Notes: a model not told the origin generated them from the sequence alone. DNA of 64,000 nt from Nocardioides sp. JQ2195 (GCF_012272695.1 NZ_CP050902.1:2728001-2792000), one strand, 5' to 3'. Shown: positions 17,552-27,096, counted from the stretch's first letter. Program-made: numbers and translations.

Positions 17552-18766
17552 ATGAGTGAGCGCGGTGGGCAGTCACCCGAGCCGAGCGTGGCGCCGTCGG
17601 CGGACGGCGCACTCGACGAGGCCGCCGACGATGCGGAACGCTCTGCCGGTGGGGCCGGCGATGGCACCGAGCACCCGGAGGAGGGCGTGGACTCGGCGCC
17701 CGACCACCACGACGACGGCCTCGGGCAGCCCGGGCCACCCATCAACCACTCGCCCTACTACATCGGCTTCTTCGGCGGCCTGGGTGCACTGACCGCATTC
17801 TGGTTGGGCCAGCAGGTCCTCTCGATCAGCGGCGTCCTGGTCCTGATCGTGGTCTCGATGTTCCTGGCCGCCGGGCTCAACCCGCTCGTCGAGTGGCTGA
17901 TCCGACGTGGCCTCCCGCGCTCCGTCTCGGTGATCGCGGTCATCGTCCTCGTCCTCGGTGCCCTCGCCCTGTTCCTGTCGGCCATCGTGCCGGTGATCAC
18001 CGAGCAGGTGGCAGCACTCACCAAGAACGCCCCCGGCTGGCTCGACATGCTGCTCGAGAACAAGCGGGTCCAGGAGTGGAACGCCGACTACGACCTGATC
18101 GGCAAGGCCAAGGAGTACATCGAGGACGGCGACCTTGCCCAGAAGGCGTTCGGCGGCGTGCTCGGCTTCGGGGTGGCCGTGCTCTCGGCACTGGCCAACA
18201 CCTTCATCGTCGTGGTACTGACGCTCTACTTCCTGGCCTCGCTGCCCGCCACCAAGAAGGCGATCTACCAGCTCGCGCCGGCCTCCCGCCGCCCCCGCGT
18301 CACGGCGCTGGGTGACGAGGTGCTGCGTGGCATCGGCGGCTACGTCTCGGGCGCCTTCGTCGTGGCTGTCTGTGCCGGGCTCACCTCGCTGGTGTTCCTC
18401 TTCGTCGTCGGCCTCGGGGAGTACGCCGTCGCCCTGGCGTTCGTGGTGGCCCTGCTCGACGTCATCCCGATGATCGGCGCCACCATCGGCGCCGTGATCG
18501 TGACCCTGATCGGCTTTGCCACCGACCCCAAGATCGGGGTGGCCTGCCTGATCTTCTACGTGGTCTACCAGCAGGTCGAGAACTACGCGATCTACCCCAA
18601 GGTGATGTCACGCTCGGTGGACATCCCGGGTGCAGTGATCGTCATCGCGGCGCTCGTCGGCGGTGGCCTCATGGGCGTCCTCGGCGCCCTCATGGCCGTC
18701 CCGACCGCCGCCGCCATCCTGCTGCTGACCCGCGAGGTCTTCATCCGGCGCCAGGACCACCGCTGA
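17552..18766 (+). CDS. AI-2E-family transporter (UPF0118)
   Basis: 404 residues. An acidic, disordered N-terminus of about 65 residues precedes eight predicted transmembrane helices in the family pattern, including the conserved segment near the C-terminus (VVYQQVENYAIYPKVMSRSV). Members export small molecules or ions; AI-2 itself is not implied. 8 nt after the coiled-coil gene, so likely the same operon. Convergent with the EamA gene. Confidence 0.9.
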   Translation: MSERGGQSPEPSVAPSADGALDEAADDAERSAGGAGDGTEHPEEGVDSAPDHHDDGLGQPGPPINHSPYYIGFFGGLGALTAFWLGQQVLSISGVLVLIVVSMFLAAGLNPLVEWLIRRGLPRSVSVIAVIVLVLGALALFLSAIVPVITEQVAALTKNAPGWLDMLLENKRVQEWNADYDLIGKAKEYIEDGDLAQKAFGGVLGFGVAVLSALANTFIVVVLTLYFLASLPATKKAIYQLAPASRRPRVTALGDEVLRGIGGYVSGAFVVAVCAGLTSLVFLFVVGLGEYAVALAFVVALLDVIPMIGATIGAVIVTLIGFATDPKIGVACLIFYVVYQQVENYAIYPKVMSRSVDIPGAVIVIAALVGGGLMGVLGALMAVPTAAAILLLTREVFIRRQDHR

Positions 18767-18815
18767 CCCCTGCCCCTTCCGGGTGCCGGGGCGAGCTTCG
18801 CGTCGCGCTCCGACC

Positions 18816-19796
18816 TCAGGCGGCGTGCACGGCGTCGCCGGCGTTCGGGAAGTCGGGCGCGCGGGGCTCCCCCAGCTTGACGATGACCACGCCCGCCAGC
18901 AGGAAGACCCCGCCGACCAGCTGGATCCAGCGAGGCAGCTCGTCCAGCAGCAGCCACGCGAAACCGAGTGCCGCGACCACCTCGGTCAGCGCGACGAACG
19001 ACGCCAGCCGTGACCCCAGGCGGCGCCCGGCCGCGATGCCGGTGGTGTAGGCCAGCGCCGCGGTCACCAGGCCCAGCAGCACGAGCGGGACCCACCACGT
19101 GACGCGCGCCCCGGCGTACGCCGCGTCGGTGGTCGACGCCGCCATCGGGACCAGTCGGAGCAGGCCGGCCACACCGAGGACGACGGTGCCGACCGTGAGG
19201 CCCCCGGCGGCCAGCACGAGCGGCGGCAGGCCGTTGTCCTCGTCCGCGGAGAGCACGAAGTAGGTCGCGGCCCCGACCATCGCGCCCAGCGCCCACAGCA
19301 CGCCGACCACGCTGAGGGAGGCGCCGGAGACGATGTCGAGCACCAGGAGCAGGCCCACTGCGGCGACCAGCGCTCCGAGCAGCGTGAGCCGCCCCGGGGT
19401 GTGGCCGTGCCTCAACCACATCCAGACCACGACCGCCACCGGTGCGGTGTACTCGATCAGCAGCGCCACACCGACCTGCATGTGGGCCACCGCGTAGAAG
19501 TAGCAGAGCTGGCACCCGGCGACCGCCACCACACCGTACGCCGTGATCAGGAACGTGTTGCGGCGCACGAGGGCCCAGCGACCGCGCAGCACGACCAGGG
19601 CCGGGACGAGCAGGACCAGTGCAGCGAGGCCGATGCGCACGGTCACCGCGGCCCCGGCCGACCAGCCGGAGTCGAGCAGACCCCGCGCGAGCGAGCCGGA
19701 GAGGCCGAAGGAGGCGGCGGAGGCGAGGGCGAAGATCAGGCCCGAGCCGGTCCGCGACGACGACACCACCGCCGCGTCATGTGTCACTGTCGTCAT
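18816..19796 (-). CDS. EamA/DMT-family transporter
   Basis: 326 residues, ten hydrophobic helices arranged as two EamA repeats (about 20-140 and 165-315). Exports small metabolites, substrate unknown. I start at the ATG at 19796 because a TAGTGT hexamer occupies 19805-19810, 8 nt upstream; the longer frame from GTG at 19808 would start inside that promoter. Divergent from a CGNR regulator gene, with mirrored TGACA/TGTCA motifs between them; that regulator probably controls it. Confidence 0.88.
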   Translation of the reverse strand: MTTVTHDAAVVSSSRTGSGLIFALASAASFGLSGSLARGLLDSGWSAGAAVTVRIGLAALVLLVPALVVLRGRWALVRRNTFLITAYGVVAVAGCQLCYFYAVAHMQVGVALLIEYTAPVAVVVWMWLRHGHTPGRLTLLGALVAAVGLLLVLDIVSGASLSVVGVLWALGAMVGAATYFVLSADEDNGLPPLVLAAGGLTVGTVVLGVAGLLRLVPMAASTTDAAYAGARVTWWVPLVLLGLVTAALAYTTGIAAGRRLGSRLASFVALTEVVAALGFAWLLLDELPRWIQLVGGVFLLAGVVIVKLGEPRAPDFPNAGDAVHAA

Positions 19797-19842
19797 GACA
19801 GATGACACTACGAGTCCGCCATGTAAGGTGTCAACATGTCAT
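19795..19842. promoter_or_regulatory. divergent promoter with inverted TGACA-type repeats
   Basis: ATGACA-n2-TGACAC at 19795-19808 is mirrored at 19828-19842 (GTGTCA-n3-TGTCAT). Minus-strand -10 TAGTGT (19805-19810) and plus-strand -10 TAAGGT (19824-19829) lie within or beside the repeat arms. Further copies of GTCATGAC-like sequence flank both sides (19792-19799 and 19847-19854). Reads as an operator controlling both genes; binding is inference. Confidence 0.6.
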
Positions 19843-20375
19843 TCACTCATGACACCGAGCTGTCGCTCCAGGCTGCGGTCGCCCTCGTGAACAGCGCTGT
19901 CGACGCCGACACCATGACGACGATCGATGAAGCAGACGCGTTCTGGAGCACGTGGGACTACACGGGTCGCCGCGACCGCACCGGCGCCGAGCTGCAGGCC
20001 GTCCGCGAGCTCCGGCCCGTCCTGCGCACCCTGCTCACCAGCGAGCGCGATCGGACGGTCGAGCTGGTCAACGCGCACCTCGCCGACGCGCGGGCCCTCC
20101 CCCAGCTCGTCCGGCACGACGAGTGGGACTGGCACCTGCACGCCACCTCGCCCGAGCAGCCGTGGGCCACCAGGATCCTGGTGGAGACGGCGATGGCGAT
20201 GATCGACGTGATCCGCGGCGACGAGCTGTCCCGCATGGGGATCTGTGCCGACACCGACTGCGAGGGTCTCGTGCTCGACCTCTCTCGCAACCGGTCCCGC
20301 CGGTTCTGCTCCACCGCCTGCACCAATCGCGCCGCCGTGGCCGCCTATCGTGCCCGCCGGGCCGACACTCCCTGA
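19836..20375 (+). CDS. CGNR zinc-finger/ABATE-domain transcriptional regulator
   Basis: 179 residues. N-terminal ABATE-like helical domain (about 10-125), then a CGNR-type zinc finger: C-x4-C (CADTDC about 137) and C-x3-C (CSTAC about 158) followed by a basic helix NRAAVAAYRARR. Family members are found as regulators beside transporters. The start is fixed by the leaderless -10 TAAGGT 6 nt upstream. The finger here reads CTNR at the conserved CGNR position. Confidence 0.87.
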   Translation: MSFTHDTELSLQAAVALVNSAVDADTMTTIDEADAFWSTWDYTGRRDRTGAELQAVRELRPVLRTLLTSERDRTVELVNAHLADARALPQLVRHDEWDWHLHATSPEQPWATRILVETAMAMIDVIRGDELSRMGICADTDCEGLVLDLSRNRSRRFCSTACTNRAAVAAYRARRADTP

Positions 20376-20470
20376 CTCACCCGGCCTGATCCCGACGCGC
20401 GCGCCGATGGTCCCTCACGTGGCGCAGCTGACGCCGTCCGGCTCGGATGGGAGGCATTGGGGCCCTCGGG

Positions 20471-21268
20471 TCAGGGCGCAGCGAGGAACCGCTCCAGCAC
20501 CTGCTGGAAGACCTCGGGCTGTTGCGAGTGCACCCAGTGGCCCGCCTTCTTGATGGTGATCCGCGACGTCCGCGGGAACCAGCGCACCATCGCCTCCGCG
20601 TGGTCGTCGGTGATGTAGGCCGACTCGGTGCCCGCGATCCACAGCACCTTGCCGTCGTACGCCGGCACGCCCTCGAGCTGGTCCTCGGGCCAACGCCCCA
20701 GGACGGCGTTCTCGTGGCCGAGGAGCTCGAGGTTGGGTTGCCAGCGCCAGCCCGCGTCGTCGTGGCGCAGGTTCTGCAGCAGGAAGCTGCGCACCGTGCG
20801 GTTCGGCACCGCCTCGAACAATGCTGCGTCCGCGTCCGAGCGGCGCTGCAGCGCGTCGAGGTCCATCGCCTGCATCGCCTTGATGTAGCCGGCGAACTCA
20901 CTGGTGCTCGGGTAGGTCACGGGCGCGATGTCGACCACGACGAGTCGCTCGACCAGGTCGGGGTGGCGCAGGGCGAGGACCATCGCGATCTTGCCGCCCA
21001 TCGAGTGTCCGACCAGGCGGACCGGGTCGTCGGCGGAGAAGAGCTCGGCCAGCTGGTCGGCGAACGCGATGTAGTCGAGGTGCTCGGTCCAGCCCGAGCG
21101 GCCGTGGTTGGGCATGTCGACCAGCGTCACCCGATGGTTGCCGGCCAGCTGCTTGGCGGCATGCGTCCAGTTCTTGCCCTGGCCGAAGAGGCCGTGGAAG
21201 AACACCACGCGTGGGCCGGCGTCACCCAGCTCGGTCAGGTGGAGGTCGCTGGAGGTCACGTCCGACAT
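20471..21268 (-). CDS. alpha/beta-hydrolase (YbfF-like esterase)
   Basis: 265 residues. Oxyanion HG in VFFHGLFGQG, nucleophile serine in GHSMGG (about 98-103), acidic residue in the GTESAYITDDHAE segment and His in GHWVHSQQP near 247. Probably a cytoplasmic esterase on short acyl esters or thioesters; substrate unknown. The ATG at 21268 (MSDVTSSDLH) is preferred; the frame stays open 30 residues further but that part is low-complexity. Confidence 0.88.
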   Translation of the reverse strand: MSDVTSSDLHLTELGDAGPRVVFFHGLFGQGKNWTHAAKQLAGNHRVTLVDMPNHGRSGWTEHLDYIAFADQLAELFSADDPVRLVGHSMGGKIAMVLALRHPDLVERLVVVDIAPVTYPSTSEFAGYIKAMQAMDLDALQRRSDADAALFEAVPNRTVRSFLLQNLRHDDAGWRWQPNLELLGHENAVLGRWPEDQLEGVPAYDGKVLWIAGTESAYITDDHAEAMVRWFPRTSRITIKKAGHWVHSQQPEVFQQVLERFLAAP

Positions 21269-21301
21269 TGTGCCTGTTGCTCCCGGCGCGCCGGGCGTGG
21301 G

Positions 21302-21307
21302 TAGGGT
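21302..21307 (+). promoter_or_regulatory. candidate -10 TAGGGT for the lipoprotein gene
   Basis: TAGGGT about 73 nt before the ATG at 21381, implying a short 5' leader. Supported only by hexamer and position. Confidence 0.35.
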
Positions 21308-21380
21308 GAGCGACGCCTCGGCGTGGCCCCTGCTCAGGCCCTCGCCCAGGGCCGACACCGATCAACTCCCGGGAGCCTGC

Positions 21381-21992
21381 ATGCGCCGATCGATCCGCAC
21401 CCTCGTCGCCGGCAGCGCCTGCGCGGTCCTCATCACCGCCTGCGGCACGGACGAGGCGGACGACGGCGGCACGGCCGATGCCTGGCGGCCGGATCCGGCC
21501 GTGCCCACCGAGGTCGGCCCGGACGGGTTCACCCCGCCGGACGCGGTGCTCTCCCCCGGCGACACCGCCTCAGTGCCGTGGCTCAAGGAGGGGAGCTTCG
21601 ACGCCCCGGACGTGACCGGAGCCCTCGAGGTGACCGTCACTGACGACCCCATCGCGGGCTCGATGGACGACCTGCCCACGGACAGCCCCTTCGCAGATGA
21701 GCGGGAGGGGACGCCCTACTACGTCACGTTCACGGTCAAGAACGTCGGGAAGACCTCCCTCGAGGGCCTCCTCGTCCGCCTGACCGGCGTCGACGTCGAG
21801 GGCGCCGATCTGGACTCCTCGGCCTTGTCCGAGCTGGCCGAGTGCCCCGGCGGGATTCCGCTGAGCTTTGCTCCCGGGGAGTCGGCGACGGCCTGCTCGG
21901 TGGTCTTCGTCGAGGACGCCGCGCTTGCCGCCGTGGGCTATGAGGGGGCCGCCGACTACGAGGACGACCCGGCGCTGTGGGACCTCACCTGA
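21381..21992 (+). CDS. lipoprotein of unknown function
   Basis: 203 residues. Basic N-terminus, hydrophobic core and lipobox I-T-A-C with C21 as the acylated residue. The rest is acidic (many Asp/Glu) with a beta-sandwich segment YYVTFTVKNVGKTSLEG (about 114-130), like extracellular DUF4352-type domains. Function unknown. Divergent from the hydrolase gene. Confidence 0.8.
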   Translation: MRRSIRTLVAGSACAVLITACGTDEADDGGTADAWRPDPAVPTEVGPDGFTPPDAVLSPGDTASVPWLKEGSFDAPDVTGALEVTVTDDPIAGSMDDLPTDSPFADEREGTPYYVTFTVKNVGKTSLEGLLVRLTGVDVEGADLDSSALSELAECPGGIPLSFAPGESATACSVVFVEDAALAAVGYEGAADYEDDPALWDLT

Positions 21993-22068
21993 CCTGCATC
22001 CGCCCCTCGTCCGACTCCCGCCGGTCATTCACTGGCGGCGGCCCCCCCGGGTCCGGCACAGTGGACGG

Positions 22069-22677
22069 ATGACCGAGTCCGCAGCCGACTGGCACGCCCG
22101 AGTCCATGCCCGCCTGGCCAGTGACGGCCCCCGCGAGGCCCCCTGGACCTCCTGGCCGACGTGGCCCTTCGAGGAGGACACCCTCACACCCCGTCCACTC
22201 GAGCCACTCGGTGACGAGCAGCCCCGACGTGGAGCAGGCGGGATCGACTGCGAGCAGTGCTCGCGCAGCGACGACCCGTCCTACATCTTCTGGCGCGACG
22301 ACCTGATGATGCTGGGCGCGCCGTTCGAGCCGACATCACTCCCGTTCGTCGCGTTCCCGATGCCCCGTCGCCACGGCGACCTGAGCGACCTGACACCCGA
22401 CGAGGCGGCCCGGATGGGGCAGCTGACGGTGGCCGTCGAGCGGGCCGCGTGCGAGGTGCTCGACATACCACGGCTCCAGGTCTTCCGGTGGGGCGACGGC
22501 ACGGAACACCTGCACTGGTGGCTGATGGCCCGACCGACCGGCACCAACCAGCTCCGCGGCACCTTCCTGCCCCTGTGGGACGACCTGCTGCCCATGCGTG
22601 AGCAGTCCGCTCTGCGCGCGGACCTCGACGCGGTCGCCGTACGCCTGGTCGACCTGGCGGGTGGCGAGACTCCCTGA
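22069..22677 (+). CDS. HIT-like domain protein
   Basis: 202 residues. H147-L-H149-W-W resembles the HIT catalytic motif, with a conserved-looking CxxC (CEQC about 63) at the front of the fold. Similar proteins hydrolyse or transfer nucleoside phosphates; the third His of the canonical HxHxH motif is absent, so the activity is uncertain. A CACAGT hexamer 6 nt before the ATG is a weak leaderless -10. Confidence 0.7.
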   Translation: MTESAADWHARVHARLASDGPREAPWTSWPTWPFEEDTLTPRPLEPLGDEQPRRGAGGIDCEQCSRSDDPSYIFWRDDLMMLGAPFEPTSLPFVAFPMPRRHGDLSDLTPDEAARMGQLTVAVERAACEVLDIPRLQVFRWGDGTEHLHWWLMARPTGTNQLRGTFLPLWDDLLPMREQSALRADLDAVAVRLVDLAGGETP

Positions 22678-22768
22678 GCCACGATCGATCGTGCGTCGCC
22701 TGCGATGGCAGACAGTTCCTGACCGCAATCTGCGAGAGGCTCAGGGCACACCAACGAGAGGACACACC

Positions 22769-23371
22769 ATGCCCGCCCAGGCTCCCCCGGTCGTCGACGA
22801 ACGTGACGGCCTCCGCGCCTATGTCATCCAGCAGCAGGACGCCTACCGCGCCGTGATCCACGGGTTGACGGACGAGGAGGCTGGCCTGACGCCGACCCGC
22901 AGCTCGCTCAGCGTCGGAGCCCTCGTCAAGCACGCCACGCACAACCAGCTGGTGTGGGGTGCCACCGTGCTGGCTGCGCCAGCACTGGCCGTCGACGACC
23001 GACCGCTGGAGGAGCAGCACGCCGAGCGCGAGCGGATGATCACCTGGCTCGAGGACGACACCGTGGACGCCGTGCTCAGCGCCTTCGACGAGGCCAGTGC
23101 CCGGGTCCTCGACGCGATCGCCACCATCGACCTGGACACCCCGGTGCCGGTGCCGCCCGCACCGTGGAACCCGCCGGACGTCGAGTCGTGGTCGGTTCGT
23201 TGGGTGTGGTTGCACCTGATCGAGGAGCTGGCCCGCCACTCCGGTCACGCCGACATCATTCGTGAGTCCATCGACGGCGCCACCATGTTCGAGCTGATCG
23301 CCGGCCGCGAGGGCTGGCCCGAGACGCCGTGGATCAAGCCGTGGCGCCGCGCCGAGGCACAGGAGGCGTGA
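22769..23371 (+). CDS. DinB-family protein (DUF664-like)
   Basis: 200 residues forming a four-helix-bundle DinB fold. Probable metal-binding histidines: LVKHATHNQL (about 52) and the C-terminal HLIEELARHSGHAD (about 150-163). Family members are thiol-dependent S-transferases or of unknown role. GAGAGGAC precedes the ATG. The stop overlaps the next gene's ATG by one base (TGATG). Confidence 0.85.
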   Translation: MPAQAPPVVDERDGLRAYVIQQQDAYRAVIHGLTDEEAGLTPTRSSLSVGALVKHATHNQLVWGATVLAAPALAVDDRPLEEQHAERERMITWLEDDTVDAVLSAFDEASARVLDAIATIDLDTPVPVPPAPWNPPDVESWSVRWVWLHLIEELARHSGHADIIRESIDGATMFELIAGREGWPETPWIKPWRRAEAQEA

Positions 23372-23838
23372 TGGGCGACGTTCGCCAGGTGCAGATCACC
23401 TTCGACTGCGCCGACCCGGAGGCGCTGAGCCGCTTCTGGGCGGCCACGCTGGGCTACACCAACCCCGGACCACCGGGACAGGAGACGAGCGACGGCCAGG
23501 ACGTCTTCGGTGCCTGGCACTCCTTCCTGGCGTCCGTCGGCGTCCCCGAGGACCAGTGGAACTCCGCCTCCGCGGCCCAGGACCCCGACGGTGTCGGCCC
23601 GCGGCTGTTCTTCCAACGCGTGCCCGAGGGCAAGTCCGCGAAGAACCGCGTGCACCTCGACGTACGCGCCGCTCCGGGGCTCGAGGGCGACCAGCGGATG
23701 GCGGCCCTCGAGGCCGAGTGCGAGCGCCTGGTCGCGCTCGGCGCCACGCGTGGCGAGCGGTTCGAGCCCGCTCCCCCGATGAGCGCCGGCTTCATCGTGA
23801 TGGCCGATCCCGAGGGCAACGAGTTCTGCCTCGACTGA
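23371..23838 (+). CDS. VOC-family (glyoxalase-like) protein
   Basis: 155 residues, single VOC unit of the glyoxalase-like type: QITFDCADPEALSRFWAATLGY at the start and IVMADPEGNEFCLD at the end. Function unknown. Translationally coupled to the DinB gene, so the two may share a substrate or a thiol cofactor. Confidence 0.85.
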   Translation: MGDVRQVQITFDCADPEALSRFWAATLGYTNPGPPGQETSDGQDVFGAWHSFLASVGVPEDQWNSASAAQDPDGVGPRLFFQRVPEGKSAKNRVHLDVRAAPGLEGDQRMAALEAECERLVALGATRGERFEPAPPMSAGFIVMADPEGNEFCLD

Positions 23839-23839
23839 G

Positions 23840-23903
23840 CGATAGTCCCTAACGTCTCGCAGGTGAATCCGGCCGACCGCCTGCGTGAGGTTAGGGACTA
23901 TCG
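23840..23903. terminator. long hairpin between convergent genes
   Basis: Perfect 14-bp inverted repeat (CGATAGTCCCTAAC at 23840-23853, complement at 23890-23903). Inside it a second, bulged stem (CTCGCAGG pairing with CCTGC-GTGAG) is stacked around a loop of about 15 nt. Lies immediately after the VOC stop and before the stop of the dehydrogenase gene on the other strand, so a bidirectional terminator is likely. The AT-richer outer stem is unusual here. Confidence 0.65.
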
Positions 23904-23909
23904 GGGGAA

Positions 23910-25742
23910 TCAACGGGAGGAGTAGTCGCGGAAGCCGCGCTTGGTCTTGCGGCCGAGGTAGCCCGCGGTGACCAGGTGCTCCAGCAACGGGGCCGGTGCG
24001 AAGCCGGGCTCACGGAACTCGAGGTAGAGCTCCCTCTGGATCGCCAGGGAGACGTCGTTGCCGACGACGTCGAGCAGCTCGAACGGTCCCATCGGCAGGG
24101 CACAGCCCTGCTTCATCGCGGTGTCGATGTCGTCGGCCGTGGCGTAGTGGGCCTCGAGCATCCGCACCGCGTCGTTGAGGTAGGGGAACAACAGCGCGTT
24201 CACGATGAAGCCGGCCCGGTCGCCGCACGAGACCGCGACCTTGCCGACCCTGTCGCACAGCGCGCGCGTGGTCTCGGCCACGTCGTCGGAGGTGGCGACG
24301 GTGCTGACCACCTCGACCAGCTTCATGATCGCGGCGGGGTTGAAGAAGTGCATCCCGATTACGTCCTGCGGACGCGAGGTCGCCTTGGCCATCGCGATGA
24401 TCGGCAGCGACGACGTGGTGGTGGCCAGGATCGCCCCCCTGCCCGCGTTGCCGTCCCGGCAGATCTCGTCGAGGTTCTCGAAGAGCGTGGTCTTGATCGA
24501 CAGGTCCTCCGCGATCGCCTCCACCACGATGTCGACGCCCGCGAGGTCGTCGAGCGAGGTCGATCCGGTCAACCGGCCGAGGACCTCGGCCTTGGCCGAC
24601 TCCTCCATCTTCCCGCGCTGGATCGCCTTGTCGAGCGAGCGCTCGATGGTGGCGCGGACGCCGTCGACCTTGCCCTGCGAGCGACCGACACAGATGACGT
24701 CGTACCCGCTCTTGGCGAAGACCTCGACGATGCCGGAGGCCATCGTGCCGGTGCCGACCACGCCCACCTGCTTGATGTCGTGGCGCAGCTGCGGGGCCGT
24801 GTCGGCCGACGGGGTCGTCGCGTCGGGGACGACCTTGGAGCTGTCGGGCCCCTCGTAGGTGTAGAAACCGCGACCGGTCTTGCGGCCGAGCATTCCGGCA
24901 GTGACCATCTGCTTGAGGATCGGCGCCGGCGCGTGCAGCCGATCACGGCCCTGCTTGTACATCGTGTCGAGGATCTCGTACGCCGTGTCGAGGCCGATCA
25001 GGTCGAGCAGCGCCAGTGGCCCCATCGGGTAGCCACAACCGAACCGCATGGCGGCGTCGATGTCCTCACGTGAGGCGTACTTGCCCTCGAAGAACGACAC
25101 CGCGTGGTTGAGGTAGCCGAACAGCAGGGTGTTGGCGATGAAGCCGGCCTTGTCGCCGCAGACGACCGGGTTCTTGCCGACCTGCTCCACCAGGGCCTTG
25201 ACCCGCTCGAGCACGTCGGCCTCGGTGACGACGGTGCGCACGATCTCGACCAGGTTCTGCACCGGCGCCGGGTTGAAGAAGTGGACGCCGACGACGCGAC
25301 CGGGCCGGGAGTTGGCGGTGGAGATCTCGGTGACCGACAACGACGAGGTGTTGGTGGCGAGGATCGCGTCGGGGGAAACGATCGTGTCGAGCTGGGCGAA
25401 GATCGACTTCTTCACCTCCAACGACTCCACCACGGCCTCGACCACGAAGCCGGCGGGCGCCAGGTCGTCCATCGAGGTGCCGAGGGAGATGCGACCCAGG
25501 AGCGCCGTCGCCTCATCCTCGGAGAGCTTGCCGCGGGCCACCGCTCGAGCAGTGGAGTGCTCGAGGTGCTGACGCCCGCGAGCGACGCCCTCCTCGTCCT
25601 GGTCGACGCCGAGGACGGTGAACCCGTTGCGGGCGAACACCTCGGCGATCCCGGCACCCATGGTGCCGAGGCCGATCACCCCGATCGTGGTGATCTCGGG
25701 CGAGGCAGCATCAGGAAGGGACTCGGGCGCTGAGGTCGTCAT
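23910..25742 (-). CDS. double-module 3-hydroxyacyl(butyryl)-CoA dehydrogenase
   Basis: 610 residues, about twice the usual 280-300. Two complete modules in tandem: module 1 (about 18-305) with NAD motif G24-L-G26-T-M-G29 and [10 protein letters not shown], module 2 (about 325-610) with GTGTMASG and [10 protein letters not shown]; each ends in a 3HCDH C-domain and a GRKT(G/K)RGF motif. It would oxidise 3-hydroxybutyryl-CoA or reduce acetoacetyl-CoA, linking thiolase to Ccr. The two modules are similar but not identical, so they may differ in substrate. Same strand as and 82 nt after the second dehydrogenase gene. Confidence 0.88.
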   Translation of the reverse strand: MTTSAPESLPDAASPEITTIGVIGLGTMGAGIAEVFARNGFTVLGVDQDEEGVARGRQHLEHSTARAVARGKLSEDEATALLGRISLGTSMDDLAPAGFVVEAVVESLEVKKSIFAQLDTIVSPDAILATNTSSLSVTEISTANSRPGRVVGVHFFNPAPVQNLVEIVRTVVTEADVLERVKALVEQVGKNPVVCGDKAGFIANTLLFGYLNHAVSFFEGKYASREDIDAAMRFGCGYPMGPLALLDLIGLDTAYEILDTMYKQGRDRLHAPAPILKQMVTAGMLGRKTGRGFYTYEGPDSSKVVPDATTPSADTAPQLRHDIKQVGVVGTGTMASGIVEVFAKSGYDVICVGRSQGKVDGVRATIERSLDKAIQRGKMEESAKAEVLGRLTGSTSLDDLAGVDIVVEAIAEDLSIKTTLFENLDEICRDGNAGRGAILATTTSSLPIIAMAKATSRPQDVIGMHFFNPAAIMKLVEVVSTVATSDDVAETTRALCDRVGKVAVSCGDRAGFIVNALLFPYLNDAVRMLEAHYATADDIDTAMKQGCALPMGPFELLDVVGNDVSLAIQRELYLEFREPGFAPAPLLEHLVTAGYLGRKTKRGFRDYSSR

Positions 25743-25824
25743 GCGACCGATGATCGCACGATTCGCTCAGCGCCCGAGCTGCTCCCTCTGGCAGACCGCC
25801 CACCCGAGGAGCGGCGTGGTTCGA

Positions 25825-27054
25825 TCAGCTGTAGTCGTGGAAGCCCCGACCGGTCTTGCGGCCGAGGTGGCCGTCGGCGACGACCTTCTCGAGACCGGTG
25901 GCCGGAGTGAAGCCGGGCTCCTTGAACTCAGCGAAGAGCTCCTGCTGGATGGCCAGGGACACGTCGTTGCCGACCACGTCGAGCAGCGCGAACGGACCCA
26001 TCGGGAAACCGGCCTGCTCCTTGATCGCGGCGTCGACGGCCTCGATGTCGCCGCGGCGCTCGTCGACGAGCTTGACGGCGTCGTTCAGGTAGGGGAACAG
26101 CAGAGCGTTCACGATGAAGCCCGCGCGGTCGCCACAGGAGACGGCGACCTTGCCCACCTTCGCGGTGAGGGCACGCACGGTCTCGTCGACCTCGGGGTCG
26201 GTCAGCTCGGTGGTGACCACCTCGACCAGCTTCATGATCGCGGCCGGGTTGAAGAAGTGCATCCCGATGACGGCGCCGGGACGGCCGGTCGCACCGGCCA
26301 GGTCGGTGATCGGCAGCGACGAGGTCGTCGTGCTCAGGATCGCGCCCTGCTTGCAGATGCGGTCGAGGTCACGGAAGAGCTCGGTCTTGATGGCCAGGTC
26401 CTCCGCGATCGCCTCCACCACGATGTCGACGTCGGCCAGGTCCTCACGCGAGGTGGCGCCGGTCAGCCGCGCCAGCACCTCTGCCTTGCCGGCCTCGTCG
26501 AGCTTGCCGCGCGAGACTGCCTTGTCCAGCGACGTGGTGATCGCCGCGACCACGGCGTCGGTCTTCTCGGTCGAGCGACCGACGACCACCACGTCGTAGC
26601 CGGCCTTGGCGAAGACCTCGACGATCCCCGAGGCCATCGTGCCGGTCCCGACCACACCGACCTTGGCAATCTCGTGGCGCAGCTGGGGAGCACTGTCGGC
26701 CGACGGGGTCTCCTCGTCACCGACGACGGCGCCGCCGGCGTAGGTGTAGAAGCCGCGGCCCGCGGCTGCCCCGAGGCGACCGTCCGCGACGAGCTTCTCG
26801 AGCAGGTCGGCCGGCTTGTGCAGGTTGTCGCCGGTCTCGGCGTAGCGAGCGGCGAGCGCATCGCGGACGACGTCGAGGCCGAGCTCGTCGAGCACGGTCA
26901 ACGGACCCTTGGCGTAGCCACAGCCGAAGCGCATGGCCGCGTCGATGTCCGCACGGGTCGCGTACGACGTCTCGTACATCCGAACGGCGTGGTTGAGATA
27001 CGGGAGGACGAGCTCATCGTGGATCTGCTCGTTCGTGGCTGCGGTGTCAGTCAT
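25825..27054 (-). CDS. 3-hydroxyacyl-CoA dehydrogenase with an N-terminal orphan C-domain
   Basis: 409 residues. The first 110 residues match the C-domain of module 1 of the neighbouring double-module protein ([26 protein letters not shown]), then a full second module follows ([12 protein letters not shown] near 135, [22 protein letters not shown] at the end). The module 1 Rossmann domain is absent. ATG at 27054 starts straight in the C-domain. Looks like a paralogue of the 610-residue gene that lost its first nucleotide-binding domain. One intact active site remains. Confidence 0.85.
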   Translation of the reverse strand: MTDTAATNEQIHDELVLPYLNHAVRMYETSYATRADIDAAMRFGCGYAKGPLTVLDELGLDVVRDALAARYAETGDNLHKPADLLEKLVADGRLGAAAGRGFYTYAGGAVVGDEETPSADSAPQLRHEIAKVGVVGTGTMASGIVEVFAKAGYDVVVVGRSTEKTDAVVAAITTSLDKAVSRGKLDEAGKAEVLARLTGATSREDLADVDIVVEAIAEDLAIKTELFRDLDRICKQGAILSTTTSSLPITDLAGATGRPGAVIGMHFFNPAAIMKLVEVVTTELTDPEVDETVRALTAKVGKVAVSCGDRAGFIVNALLFPYLNDAVKLVDERRGDIEAVDAAIKEQAGFPMGPFALLDVVGNDVSLAIQQELFAEFKEPGFTPATGLEKVVADGHLGRKTGRGFHDYS

Positions 27055-27060
27055 GCCGAA

Positions 27061-27084
27061 ATGCTGACACGTGTCCTACCGGTC
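27061..27084 (-). promoter_or_regulatory. palindromic operator candidate upstream of the dehydrogenase gene
   Basis: A perfect 10-bp palindrome GACACGTGTC (27066-27075) abuts a -10-like CAGCAT (27061-27066, 6 nt before the ATG), and a second palindrome ACCGGT lies at 27079-27084. Position between expected -10 and -35 suggests repressor binding. Confidence 0.45.
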
Positions 27085-27096
27085 AGTAATGAGCGT

